Positions 23,801 to 33,465 of a stretch of DNA of 64,000 nucleotides are shown one piece after another. Location of the stretch: positions 29,841,501-29,905,500 of the forward strand of contig CM066735.1 of NCBI GenBank assembly GCA_033961575.1, written 5' to 3'. The stretch's first letter is position 1. The number at the start of each line of letters is the position of its first letter. The notes under the pieces were generated by a model that was given only the letters and a program-made list of their open reading frames with translations, was not told the DNA's origin and searched no databases. The position numbers and the translations under genes are program-made. This DNA comes from Aselliscus stoliczkanus (lineage: Eukaryota; Chordata; Mammalia; Chiroptera; Hipposideridae).

Positions 23801-25317
23801 AAAAGAATGAGAGAAGAAGAGAGAGTATGAGCTTCAAATATTAAAGTCATAAAAAAGTAATATGTGTTTTATTTGTGCCCGTCAAGTGGGCAAGGCGGTA
23901 AGGTTCAACATGCAATACTGAAGGAAAATCCAAAAGCTTTTGGAGGGCCATAAGAAACAGGGCAGATAACCGAGCCCAGAAATAGCATTCAAAGCAAGAG
24001 ATTAAGTAAAGTTTCCCCTTGAAGTAGGTTATTTAAATTCTGTATATTGGTCACAGTGGGCTAGGTTGTGCTATGTTAACAAACTACCCCAATTCTCAGC
24101 ATCTTAAACAAGAAAGATTTATTTCTAATTCACAATACATGATCGATATGTGATTCTTGGTACTCAGCTGAGACCTTTATGTCACCCTCACTCCAGAACC
24201 CAGGATAATGAGCAGCCACTATGAGGAAACTTGCTAAGAATTATGCGAAAGGGGAGCTCCGGGAGGTCTTGCCTCACTGACGAAATACCCTGCCTTAACC
24301 ATGACATTTGTCATTGTCATTTCTGCTTTCAAGTCATTGTTCACAAGTAGTCACATAGGCCCACATAATCCCAACAGCACTGGGAAATACGTCTCTAATA
24401 TGCCCAGAGCACAGAGAATTGGTAATATTTAGTGAATAGCACCAATGGCTACTTGCTTTGGTGTACCTGTTATGCCTGCTCAACAATCTCTACAATAAAT
24501 TGGCTTCATAAAGTGGACGAACAACCAACAATGAGAACATCACAAAAATTCAACATAGAGTCACTGCTTATATTTATCTAGGGACAAAAGTTTTCCACTT
24601 TTCCCATCCTTCTTCCTTTTCTTCCATTTCTTCAGTCTCCTAATCATCCCAGAAATATTTAATAACAAAAAAGTAAAACATAATTATTTCTTTGAATTTT
24701 TTTAGCATCTTTACATTCATCCATTCACCAATTTTATAGCATACTTATGTACCAATAAAATAAAAGTTTCTCACTGCAAAACATTAGTTGTATCAGCTTA
24801 TAATTTCAGCCCTGGACCTTTGAACCAGATAATAGTGTGCTAAATCAAAAAAACCAGTGTGGAGAATCCAAGTTTCTAGTCTTAATTACATGTTCCAGGT
24901 ACAATAACTGAAGGAAATGGTCTTAATATTAATATTAGATCTCTGAGGGTAATTTCCACTGCCAAAGGCTGATTATGTAGGTCAAACCCAATAATATTAA
25001 ACTAAGTCTCCAACAAAAACAGATCAGTTTACAATTATAATCTTGCTATCTGTTGAATCATATTTGTAAGACGCAACAAAAGCAACATTCAATCCTTTCT
25101 GGCTGTGACTTGGCAATAAACAGAAATAAGAACTGGATCATATTTCAGATAATTTAAATAATGTGAAACAGAGGACAGGAGTTATTTCAAATACTCCAGA
25201 GATTTTATAAATTTTATTAAATCAACTGAGTAATTCAGCTCTATGCTAGAGTAATAATTCCCCTACACTAGAGCTCCTTCGACGCCATTCTGTATACATG
25301 TATTTACCCTCTTATAA
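23801..25317. other. Mostly single-copy; possible old repeat at 24.05-24.4 kb
   Basis: 24055-24400 holds 'TGTGCTATGTTAACAAACTA' and 'CAGCATCTTAAACAAGAAAG', resembling an old mammalian interspersed repeat related to the stretch at 31.08-31.5 kb. The family could not be assigned. The rest is not recognised. Confidence 0.35.
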
Positions 25318-25402
25318 GTGTGTGCGTGTGCATGTGCGTGTGCGTGTCCAGACATCAAGAGGGGGAGAAAGGAATAAAGAAAGCATAATAAAAGAATCTA
25401 CT

Positions 25403-25516
25403 GGGCCGGCCCAGTGGCTCGGTGGTTAAGCGCTGGCTTGGGAAGCCGGCAGCCCCGTTTTGGATCCCATATATGAGGGCCAGTGACACTGCCCTCAAAA
25501 AAAAAAAAAAAAAAAA
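25403..25516 (+). mobile_element. tRNA-derived SINE, short form
   Basis: GGGCCGGCCCAGTGGCTCGG head, GGTTAAGCGCTGGCTTGGGA, a decayed box B and GGGCCAGTGACACTGCCCTC with a long A tail. The duplication AAAGAATCTACT lies at 25391-25402 and 25517-25528. Confidence 0.93.
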
Positions 25517-25528
25517 AAAGAATCTACT

Positions 25529-26130
25529 ACACATTGTGTAGATGGTGGGGGAAAGGGGCGCAAGTATATGGGAAATCTCTGTACCTTCCTCTCAATTTTG
25601 CTGTGAACCTAAAACTGATCTAAAAATAGTCTTAATTTTTTAATGAGGCAAAAATAAATTAAAAAAGGAAAGCGTAATATATTATTCCAATTTTTTGACA
25701 TTGTAGAAAAGGCAAAATTACAGAGAACATAAAAAGATGAGTGGCTGTAAGCAGAGGCTGGGGGTAGGGAGGAGGAGGGAGATAAATAGACAGAACATGC
25801 GATTTTTAGGGCACTGAAACAATTCTATACAACACTATAATGGAAAATAATATGACATTATGCAATTGCCAAAACCCATAGTACTATACAACACAGAATG
25901 AACCCTAATGTGAACTATGGACTTTAGTTAATAATAATGTATCAAAAATCATTCATGAATTATAATAAATGTACCGTATTAATATGTTAAATTGGGGCAA
26001 CTGTGTGTGCAGTGGAGAGGTAAATGAGATGGGGCATATCGGAGCTCTACGTACTTTCTGCTCGATTTTTCTGTACTTCTAAGAGTATGATAAAAAGTAA
26101 AATCCACTAATAAAAAAAAGGAAAGAAAGA
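25529..26130 (+). mobile_element. L1M 3' UTR fragments, two in series
   Basis: 25540-25670 ends in the typical 'CCTAAAACTGATCTAAAAAT' and a T/A-rich tail. 25726-26130 contains 'GTAAGCAGAGGCTGGGGGTA', 'AACCCTAATGTGAACTATGG' and 'GTACTTTCTGCTCGATTTTT', the L1MB-like 3' end. Both have sense orientation on the plus strand and no coding capacity. Confidence 0.75.
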
Positions 26131-26139
26131 AAGCATGGT

Positions 26140-26664
26140 ACACCCAGAAAGAGTCAACAAAAAAATCAAGAAAGCATTATAAACACAAAACCAAGAGCCT
26201 AAAATAAGATGGTAGAAATAAAATCAAATACATCAGCAGTCAAAACAAACATGGATCAGTTAAAGTCCTACATTCATAAAAGCAACAAAGTCCAGCAATA
26301 TGTTTATAAGATATACCTAAATCAAATGTGACAGATATGGTATAAGGGAATAGTTTAAAACATTCCAAACTAATGTAAGGAGAAAGAAAGCAGAAGTGAC
26401 TGTTAATGTCAAAGTAGACATTAGAAAACATTAATTGGTTAAAAAGATAGTTATTGATAAGTTACAACCCACCAAAATAGTAAACACTTTTACACCAAGT
26501 GACACTGCATTGAATTGAAAAGCTGGCAGAATGCCCAAATGTGACATGTCCACCATCATATTTAGAAATTTTAACATACTTCTCTCAGAATTTGAATGAG
26601 CATTCTAAAAACAATCACGCAAATAAGGATATAGGAGATATGAACAATCCAATTAAAAATTGAT
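26140..26664 (+). pseudogene. L1 ORF2 5' (endonuclease-side) relic
   Basis: Decayed sequence with the flavour of the L1 ORF2 region that follows the endonuclease domain ('GATATAGGAGATATGAACAA'-like phrases, A-rich strand). Stops are frequent. It joins directly to a much later part of ORF2 at about 26665, so the intervening ORF2 is missing. Confidence 0.45.
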
Positions 26665-27000
26665 GCAATTATTTGACAAAATCCAGCATCCTTTTAAGAT
26701 AAAAGCTCTCAGCAAAGTGAGAATAGAAGGAACATACCTAAACATTATAAAGACCATAAATAACAAACCCATAGCTAACTTCATATTCAATGGGGAAAAG
26801 CTAAAAGAGTTTTCCTTAAGATCAGAAATAAGACAAGGATGTCTACTTTCACCACTTTTATTTAACACTGTATTGGAAGTCAATGCAGCAATCAGACAAG
26901 AAGAAAAAGTAAAAGGCATCCAAATTGTCATTATTTGCAAATGACATGATACTATACAAAGAGAACCTTAAGGATTCCACCCAAAAACAAACAAACAAAC
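26660..27000 (+). pseudogene. L1 ORF2 reverse transcriptase fragment
   Basis: A 94-codon frame at 26660-26944 carries the L1 ORF2 reverse-transcriptase signature: [20 protein letters not shown], then [17 protein letters not shown], the conserved block just before the FADD catalytic motif. The frame shifts shortly after GIQI, and the catalytic FADD motif is read in another frame (TTTGCAAATGACATGAT near 26935). It is therefore a dead piece of an L1 polymerase. L1 ORF2 supplies target-primed reverse transcription in the nucleus; this copy cannot. Confidence 0.9.
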
Positions 27001-27681
27001 AAACAAAACTATCAGAACTGGTAAATTAATTCAGAAAATCAGATTACAAAATTAATATTCAGAAATCTGTTGCATTTTTATACATCAATAATGAACTATC
27101 AGAAACAAAAATTAAGAAAACAATCCTATTTACAACTGCATCAAAAAATAAAATAAAGTATAATAACTAGGAATAAATTTAACCAAGGATGTAAAAGATC
27201 TATACTAGGAAAATTATAAGACAATAAGAAAAAAATTGAAGAAGCTACAAATAAGTGGAAGCATATACCTTGCTCATGGTTAGGAAGAATTAACATTGTT
27301 AAAATGTCCATACTACTCAAAGCAATCTATAGATTCAAAGCAATCCCTACCAAAATACCAAATGGCATTTTTCACAGAAAAAGAACAAATAATCCTAAAA
27401 TTTATATGAAACCATACAAGATCCCCCAAAAGCCACAGCAATCTTGAGGAAAAACAAAGTTAGCAATATCATGATACTTTGTATCAAACTGTACTTCAAA
27501 GCTATAGTAATCAAAACAGCATGGTATTGGCATAAAAACAGACACATAAATCAATGGAACAGAATAAACCCACACCTATCTGGTCAATTAATCTATGAAA
27601 CAAAGGCAAGAATATAAAATGCAGTAAAGAGTCTCTTCAACAAATGGTGTTGGGAAACCTCGACAGATACATGCAAAAGAA

Positions 27682-27684
27682 AGG

Positions 27685-27750
<66 letters not shown>

Positions 27751-27790
27751 AAGAGAAGAAAAAAAAAGAGAAAGAAAAGAAAAAAGAAAC
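27682..27790. repeat. (GA)n with GAAA flanks, pure purine tract
   Basis: About 110 bases of uninterrupted purine: GAAA units, then about 50 bases of GA, then GAAA/A-rich units. It lies inside the old L1. The Ser/Leu/Phe-rich minus-strand frames (27588-27860) come only from this tract. Confidence 0.97.
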
Positions 27791-27860
27791 TAGACCACTT
27801 TCCTCCACCATGTACAAGAATAAACTCAAAATGTATTAAAGACTTAAATGTAACACCCAA

Positions 27861-27969
27861 GGGGCTGGCCGAGTGGTGCGGTGGTTAAGAGCTGGCTTGG
27901 GATGCCAGTGGCCTCGGTTCGGATCCCACATATGAGGGAAGGCCAGTGACACTGCCATCTAAAAAAAAA
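27861..27969 (+). mobile_element. tRNA-derived SINE, short form
   Basis: GGGGCTGGCCGAGTGGTGCGG head, box B GGTTCGGATCC and the GCCAGTGACACTGCC end. It carries a small duplication-like extra 'GGGAA' before GGCCAG. The duplication AAATGTAACACCCAA lies at 27846-27860 and, with one change, at 27970-27984. Confidence 0.92.
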
Positions 27970-28627
27970 AAATGTAACACACAAAACCATAGAATTCCTC
28001 AAAAAAAAACATAGGCAGTAAACTCTGATATTGCTCTTAGCAATATTTTCTCTGTTATATCTCCTCAGGCAAGGGAAACAAGAGGAAAAATAAATGGGAC
28101 TACAGCAAACTAAAAATTTTTTGCACTGAAGGAGACCATCAACAAAACAAAAAAGACAACCTATTAAAGGAGAGAATATATTCACCAATCATAGATCCAG
28201 TAAGGTACTAATATACAAAATTTAGAAAGAACTCATACAACTCAACGCTAAGAAACAAACAATCCAATTAAAAGATGGACAGAGGACCTGAATAGACATT
28301 TCTCCAAAGAGAACATACAGATGGCTAATAGACATATGAAAAGATGCTCAACATCACTAATCATACAAATTAAAACCACACTGAGATATAACCTCAAACC
28401 TGCCAGAATGGCCATCATTAATAAATCGACAAACAAATGTTCGCAAGGATGTGGAAACAAGGAAACCCTCATTCACTTTTGGTGGGATTGCAAATTACTG
28501 CATCCATTACAGAAAATAGTTTGCCGTTTCCTCAAAACAATTAAAAGTAGAACTACCTTAAACCCCAGCAATTCCACTTCTGGGTATTTATCCAAAGAAA
28601 TCCAAAACACTAATTCAAAAACATATG

Positions 28628-28760
28628 CTGGGTGTGCCAAAAAATGTATACACATAACTTGTATTCATCTTTTGTTATCGGTGTGTATTGAGTTTTATAA
28701 TTTTAATACAGCTTTTTTTTCCTTACTTAAAATGTGTATACAATTTTTTGGCACCCTCTG
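28628..28760 (-). mobile_element. Mariner-like MITE, copy 1
   Basis: About 133 bp with terminal inverted repeats: the left end GGTGTGCCAAAAAATGTATA pairs with the right end ending in TTTTTTGGCACCCTCTG. TA follows the right end, and the left TA appears mutated to TG. It interrupts the L1 3' UTR between 'CTAATTCAAAAACATA' and 'TATGTATCCCTATGTTCACT', which are continuous in other L1 copies. Too short to code for a transposase. Orientation is set relative to the copies at 28867 and 45549. Confidence 0.88.
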
Positions 28761-28866
28761 TATGTATCCCTATGTTCACTACAGTGCTATTTGCAATAGC
28801 TAAGATATGGAAGCAACCTAAGAGTCCCTCAGTAGGCAATTGTATAAAAAATAAACAGTACATGGA

Positions 28867-29003
28867 CAAAGAGTGCAAAAAAAATATATACACACTTTAA
28901 GAAAGGAAAAAACTGTATTAAAATTGTAATACTCAATATATACCAATAACAAAAGATAACTACAAGTCATCAAGTCATGTGTATACATTTTTTGGCACCT
29001 CAG
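28867..29003 (+). mobile_element. Mariner-like MITE, copy 2
   Basis: Same family as the 28628 element but in the other orientation, with AAGAAAGGAAAAAACTGTAT and TTAAAATTGTAATACTCAAT on the plus strand. It ends TTTTTTGGCACCTCAG followed by TA. It splits the same L1 3' UTR a second time, between 'ATAAACAGTACATGG' and 'TATATACAGTGGAATATTAC'. Confidence 0.88.
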
Positions 29004-29269
29004 TATATACAGTGGAATATTACTTGGCCATAAAAAAGAACTCTTACTATTTGGAACAACAGATGGACCTAGAGGATATTATGCTAAGTGAATAAATCAG
29101 ACAGAGAAAGACAGATACCATATGATCTCACTTACATGTGGAGTCTAAAAACAACAACAAAATAAATGAACAAACAAAACAGAAACAGACTCATAGATAC
29201 AGGAAACAAACAAATGGTTGCCAGATGGGAGGTGGGTGGGTGGGGGGGCTGGGTGAAAAATGTGAAGGG

Positions 29270-30040
29270 TCTAAGAAGTACACTAAGTGATGAAGGAACT
29301 TCATCCCACTGAAATTCCTTTGGCATTTGGGGTTTTGGTTTTCCTTTTTGCTCCTTCATCCTCAAAGAAAGCCTTTGCTGACTCCAATGGTGAGACGTGC
29401 TGTGGAGGTCTGTCCCCACAGCCAAGGTTGACTGTCCAAGACCACGCAATCCTTCGTCACTGGCCTCGGCCAGTGAAGTCTCTAGATGGAGTGGGAGAAT
29501 CAGTTCCTTCAAGTGATCATTTTATTGTATTATACTTGTTTTGAATTTTAGCCATACTGCACATATCAAGGAAAGTGTCTTTAAAAGAAAACAAAACAAA
29601 AAACCCTGATCTACATATGATAAGGCAACTGAAGAAATGCAATGTCAGGTATCTTGCTTTAAGTTGTAACTCCCCTTCCCAGGAGATGGGAAATCGTTCT
29701 GTTGGATCAGTGTACAGATTTGCATGTATATATACTCATTTTTACAGAAACCTTTGGGCATGCATAAGGAATTGCTGTGTACAAATTGGCCAAGTACTTC
29801 TATAGCTAAGGTCAATGGAGTAAGTATTTGACAGGCCATAACTTAAGTCTACTGCCTTGCCTTTAATACGTGTAAATTTTGAATTATGTGACCAGTGATT
29901 GGGGTTTTATTTTGCATTTTCAGGGTTGACCATTAATAATAATTAATGTCTCTTTTATGGATATTATTTGTACCTCAATAAATGCAATGTTTATTCCCTC
30001 TTGTTCGCCCTACAACCCTTTTGATACACTTAGAAGTTGA
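29270..30040. other. Unassigned sequence with 3'UTR-like character
   Basis: Not recognised as a repeat. A GC-richer part at 29340-29500 (Ala/Ser-rich open frames on both strands) is followed by AT-rich sequence ending in 'TTGTACCTCAATAAATGCAA', which holds a canonical AATAAA. It could be a decayed retrocopy of a transcript's end or plain unique sequence. No product is named. Confidence 0.3.
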
Positions 30041-30632
30041 TTTCCTTTTTCACTGATGGTACTATTTCTTAGTGTCTTAAACTGGAACATATCTTGCATC
30101 ATGAAGCTTTAAATTATTTTAAATTTCTCCCAAATGAAGTGCTCTCATCTAACATTCGTTTGGAATCGTGCCACTTCCAAGCTTGTGTCAGCTATACTGT
30201 TCTTTCTAGTATGATTTTCTGTTGCACCTTGGAATTAAATCTTCATATCTTTCCCACCTAAAAATATCTGAATGTTTACATGAATCAATGTTATAACACT
30301 TAAAAATAATACAATTAGAAATAAAATTTTCAAAAAACTTTTTTTGGAGATTTTTAACATTTCTTCTAAATAAAAAAGAAAGAATCATCATGGTAGTAGA
30401 GGAGAAATTAACCTACAAAGTAGTAAAACGTGTCCTCAGAACTACAGAAATTTAAAAGGGGTGAAGTTATCAGAAGGAGGAGCAAATAGATCAAAGAAAT
30501 AGAATAAGGAGTTAAGAAACAGATACATGTGTAAACAGGAATTTACAAAAGTGTGATATTCAAATCAGCACAAGAAAAATTCATGTACCCGTTATCTTGC
30601 ATGGAAAAACACCCCCCAAAATGCAACACATT
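30041..30632. other. Single-copy AT-rich sequence
   Basis: No named element or gene was recognised. Confidence 0.4.
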
Positions 30633-30646
30633 AAAATAAGAATCAC

Positions 30647-31048
30647 GGGAGGCCTAGTGGCGTGTTGATTAAGAGTTGGCTTGGGACGCCAGCTCTGAGC
30701 ATCATGGCCCTGGTTCGGATCCCACATGTTGGCCAGTGACACTGCACCCCCTACAGCTGAGATGGTGAATAACAGCTCAACCTGGAGCTAGGCTACCATG
30801 AGTCGCTGGCGGTGGCGTAGGCTGCAGTGGGGCTGGCCAGCCGCTGGGATGCGCTTTCCTGAGCCACCGTGAGCGAGCGTCCAATGGCTGGCGAGCAACT
30901 GCCTCAGCCGGGAAGAGTGCAATGATAATACCAACATGGCCCAGTGAAGCAACGTCCTCCACAACTAGACTGAAGAACAAAAAGGACAGCAACTTGTCTG
31001 TTCCCCTCCCCCAATTCCCCAATAAAATCTTTTTAAAAAATTAAAAAT
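30647..31048 (+). mobile_element. Composite long SINE, subfamily A
   Basis: About 400 bp in three modules. The head is tRNA-like, with 'CTCTGAGCATCATGGCCCTG' in place of the usual loop and box B GGTTCGGATCC. The GC-rich middle has repeated 'AGCGAGCG'-type motifs. The 3' module has 'GACTGAAGAACAAAAAGGAC' and ends 'CCAATTCCCCAATAAAATCT' plus T-run and A-rich tail. AATAAA joined to a TCTTTTT run is the hallmark of T+ SINEs, which carry both a poly(A) signal and a Pol III stop. Duplication AAAATAAGAATCAC at 30633-30646 and 31049-31062. Confidence 0.93.
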
Positions 31049-31074
31049 AAAATAAGAATCACATATTTAATTCA

Positions 31075-31494
31075 TGACTCAGTAGTTTGGCAATTTGGGC
31101 TGGAGTAAGCTGGGTGGTTCTTGGAAGCTGGGCCAGGCTTGGCTGATCTTGACTTAGCGTGCGGGTCTGTGGTCAGCTGGTGGGTCAGCTGGAGTTGACT
31201 GGTTTTAAATGGTCTCATGGGTATGAGTATGTCTCACGATTCACTGGGAGAAACAGGGTAGACTGAGCCCCATATCTCTTATCCAGCAAGCTGATTTGGG
31301 CTTGTTTATACAGCAGCAGAATTCTAAGAGCAGCAAATGAGTAAGCTTCAATGCACAAAAAATTTCCAAGTCTCTGCTTCCATCATGTTTATTACTGTCC
31401 TTCTGGCCAAAGCTCGTCATATGTCCAAGCCCAGTCAGTGGAGGGGGCACTACCAAAGAGCCTGAATATAAGGAGAGCAAATTGGGGTCATTAC
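31075..31494 (+). repeat. Old interspersed repeat, family not assigned
   Basis: 'GTAGTTTGGCAATTTGGGCT', 'GTAAGCTGGGTGGTTCTTGG' and later 'GGTCTCATGGGTATGAGTAT' follow the order of a common medium-reiteration mammalian repeat I have seen but cannot name with confidence. Related phrases appear at 24.05 kb. Confidence 0.45.
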
Positions 31495-31720
31495 CACATC
31501 AATTATAATGAATTATTCAATAAATGATGCTGGGAGAATTGAACCATTTGGGTGGAAAGTAGGTTGGATTCCTATTTTATACAAAAAAAATTCCAGATAC
31601 ATTACATATTAAATGCAAAAATTGCCATATTTGAGTAAGAAAGTTGACAAATGACAACGTAGAGAAAATATTTGCAAAAATATACAAGGACAAATGACAA
31701 CATAAAGAATTAAAAGCCAT

Positions 31721-32167
31721 GGGCCGGCCGAGTGGCGCATTGGTTAAGCGCTGGTTTTGGGATGCCAGCGGCCCCGGTTCGGATCCCACATGAGGGCCAG
31801 TGACACTGCCCTCTACAGCTAACAACAGCTCCACCTGGAGCTGGGCTGTGCGAGCCCCGGTGATGGTGTGGGCTGCAGCCCCTGCTGCAGTGGGCTGCCA
31901 TAGGCTACAGTGAGTGGCCCGCAGCCAGCGTGAGCGGCTGGCAGCCAAGCGTGAGCTGCCAATAGCCGCGGTGAGCGACATCCAGAGGCCAACGACCGAT
32001 CTGCCTCATCTGGGAAGAGCGCAATGACGATACCAACAGTGAAGCAACATCCTCCGCAACTAGACTGAAGAACAAAAAGACAGCAACTTGTCTGTTCCCC
32101 TTCCCCGATTCCCCAACGCTGTACCCCTCCGCCAATTCCCCAATAAAATCTTTAAAAAAAAAAAAAA
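31721..32167 (+). mobile_element. Composite long SINE, subfamily B
   Basis: About 447 bp. The head is GGCCGGCCGAGTGGCGCATTGG with 'GGTTTTGGGATGCCAGCGGC' and box B GGTTCGGATCC. The GC-rich middle repeats a 'GCCAGCGTGAGCGGCTGGCA'-like unit. The 3' module ends with a doubled 'CCAATTCCCC'-type segment, then AATAAAATCTTT and an A tail. The duplication AAAGAATTAAAAGCCAT is perfect at 31704-31720 and 32168-32184, so the insertion is fairly young. Confidence 0.94.
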
Positions 32168-32305
32168 AAAGAATTAAAAGCCATAATATAAAAGAGATCT
32201 TAGAAATAAATACAAGATAACACTTCTGTTAAAACAGGGGGGAAATATAAATAAACAATTCATAGAAGAAATACAAATGGACATTAATCAAAAGAATATG
32301 TGCCC

Positions 32306-32476
32306 TCGGTCTAGTGGCGCGGTGGTTAAGCACTGGCTTGGGAAGCCAGCAGCCCCGGTTCGGGTCCCACATGTGAGGGCCAGTGACACTGCCCTCAATA
32401 AATAAATAAATAAATAAAGTGATGCTCATAGGTCCTTGGGTTAGGACTGCAACATCTTTAAAAAAGAAAAAAAAAG
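32306..32476 (+). mobile_element. tRNA-derived SINE with an extra 3' extension
   Basis: A short-form head and body (box B GGTTCGGGTCC, then GGGCCAGTGACACTGCCCTC) pass into an AATA microsatellite. This is followed by about 45 bases not present in other copies here (GTGATGCTCATAGGTCCTTG and onward) and a second A-rich tail. The duplication AGAATATGTGCCC occurs at 32293-32305 and 32477-32489, outside the extension. The extension therefore moved with the SINE. Confidence 0.88.
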
Positions 32477-32858
32477 AGAATATGTGCCCAACATCAGTAA
32501 TGATCAAAGGAATACAAATGAAAACAAAACCAAGTATTAATTTTTGCCAATTATTTTGACAAAATGTAATGGTTAATATCAAGTGCTAAAGAGTGTGTGG
32601 AAATAGATACCCTCACATGTTAGCTAGGATATAAATTGGCATAAAATTTATAGAAGACAAATTAGCACTATATACCAAAAATGTTCATTTGCATACCCTT
32701 TAATCCATAAATTCAATTTCTGAGAATTTATCCAAAGGATCATAAGTGTGAAAGAAGTAGATAAAATGTATGTATAAAAGTATTATATTACCTCCCATTT
32801 TTAAAAAGCTGAAAATTAGAAACAACCAACCTTTCCATTAATACAATTAAATCATGAC

Positions 32859-32884
32859 TATATATATATATATATATATATATG
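32859..32884. repeat. Short (TA)n run
   Basis: About 24 bases of TA within the old L1 3' UTR. Confidence 0.9.
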
Positions 32885-33134
32885 CATGCAGCAGAATAAT
32901 ATGCAGCATTAAAATGTATAAAATAGATCTTTATGTATTGCTACAGAAAGATATTCACAATAGTTTATTGAGAGACATATGTAAATTAAAGAATATATGA
33001 CCCAAATAATGTATAAATTTTTGTCATTTGCATTAAAAAATATGGAAGAATATTTACCAGACTGCAGGGTATTTTTGTTTTTTTCCACTTTCTCTATTCT
33101 GTTCGCAACTTTTTTTTGAAGGAAGAAATTTTTT

Positions 33135-33210
33135 TTTTTTCTGAGGACAGTGTCACTGGCCCTCATATGTGGGACCCAAACTGGGGCCGCTGGCTTCCCA
33201 AACAAGCTCT
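33135..33210 (-). mobile_element. 5'-truncated SINE fragment
   Basis: Minus-strand copy with T-run, GAGGACAGTGTCACTGGCCC, then box B complement and 'GGGGCCGCTGGCTTCCCAAA'. It stops at AAGCTC, inside the tRNA-like head, where a T-run and an L1 3' end begin. The first ~30 bases of the SINE are missing. It shares one pair of flanking duplications with the L1 piece next to it. Confidence 0.85.
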
Positions 33211-33450
33211 TTTTTTTTTTTAATTTATTTATTTTTAATTAGTTTCAGGTGTACAACACAGTGCAATAGTTATACATTTTACCCCTCAAAGTGACAACCC
33301 CCCTCCCCAATTCGCCACCCTGTATGAAGCGGAGGTTGTATACCAACTGTAATTGAATATATATAGATAGTCATGGGATGTGGATTATACTGTGGAAAGG
33401 AGTCAGAGGAAGAGTAATAGATATATATGATACGGGGGGGAGGAGTGGGG
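33211..33450 (-). mobile_element. Lineage-specific L1 3' end with internal inversion
   Basis: 33211-33322 is the antisense L1 3' end (AATTAGTTTCAGGTGTACAA to CCAATTCGCCACCCTG). From about 33323 the strand flips, and sense sequence of the segment just upstream follows (ACTGTAATTGAATATATATA to GGGAGGAGTGGGG). The end of the flipped piece abuts, in the source L1, the start of the unflipped piece. This is the pattern of twin priming during L1 integration. Confidence 0.87.
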
Positions 33451-33465
33451 TATTCACAACTTTTT

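Larger units (their letters stand above)
27001..29260 (+). mobile_element. L1M ORF2 C-terminal part and 3' UTR, interrupted
   Basis: Follows the known order of an old L1: 'GCATGGTATTGGCATAAAAA', 'CAATGGAACAGAATAAACCC', 'GACCTGAATAGACATTTCTC', 'AAAAGATGCTCAACATCACT', 'TCCACTTCTGGGTATTTATC', 'AAGAACTCTTACTATTTGGA' and 'CAAATGGTTGCCAGATGGGA'. It is interrupted by a GA tract (27682), a SINE (27861-27969) and two MITEs (28628-28760, 28867-29003), all inserted later. All frames are broken. Confidence 0.9.
31495..33110 (+). mobile_element. Old L1 (L1M) ORF2 end and 3' UTR with two nested SINEs
   Basis: Phrases in L1 order: 'CAATAAATGATGCTGGGAGA', then 'GTAGAGAAAATATTTGCAAA' (before SINE 1), 'ACAAATGGACATTAATCAAA' (before SINE 2), 'TCAGTAATGATCAAAGGAAT' and 'CAATTTCTGAGAATTTATCC'. 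Removing the two SINEs (31721-32167 and 32306-32476) restores the L1 order. No frame is open. Confidence 0.8.

Noticed and set aside
27588..27860. Ser/Leu-rich minus-strand proteins of 78-90 residues
   Set aside because: Produced entirely by the GA microsatellite read in reverse. The same reasoning applies to 21090-21434.
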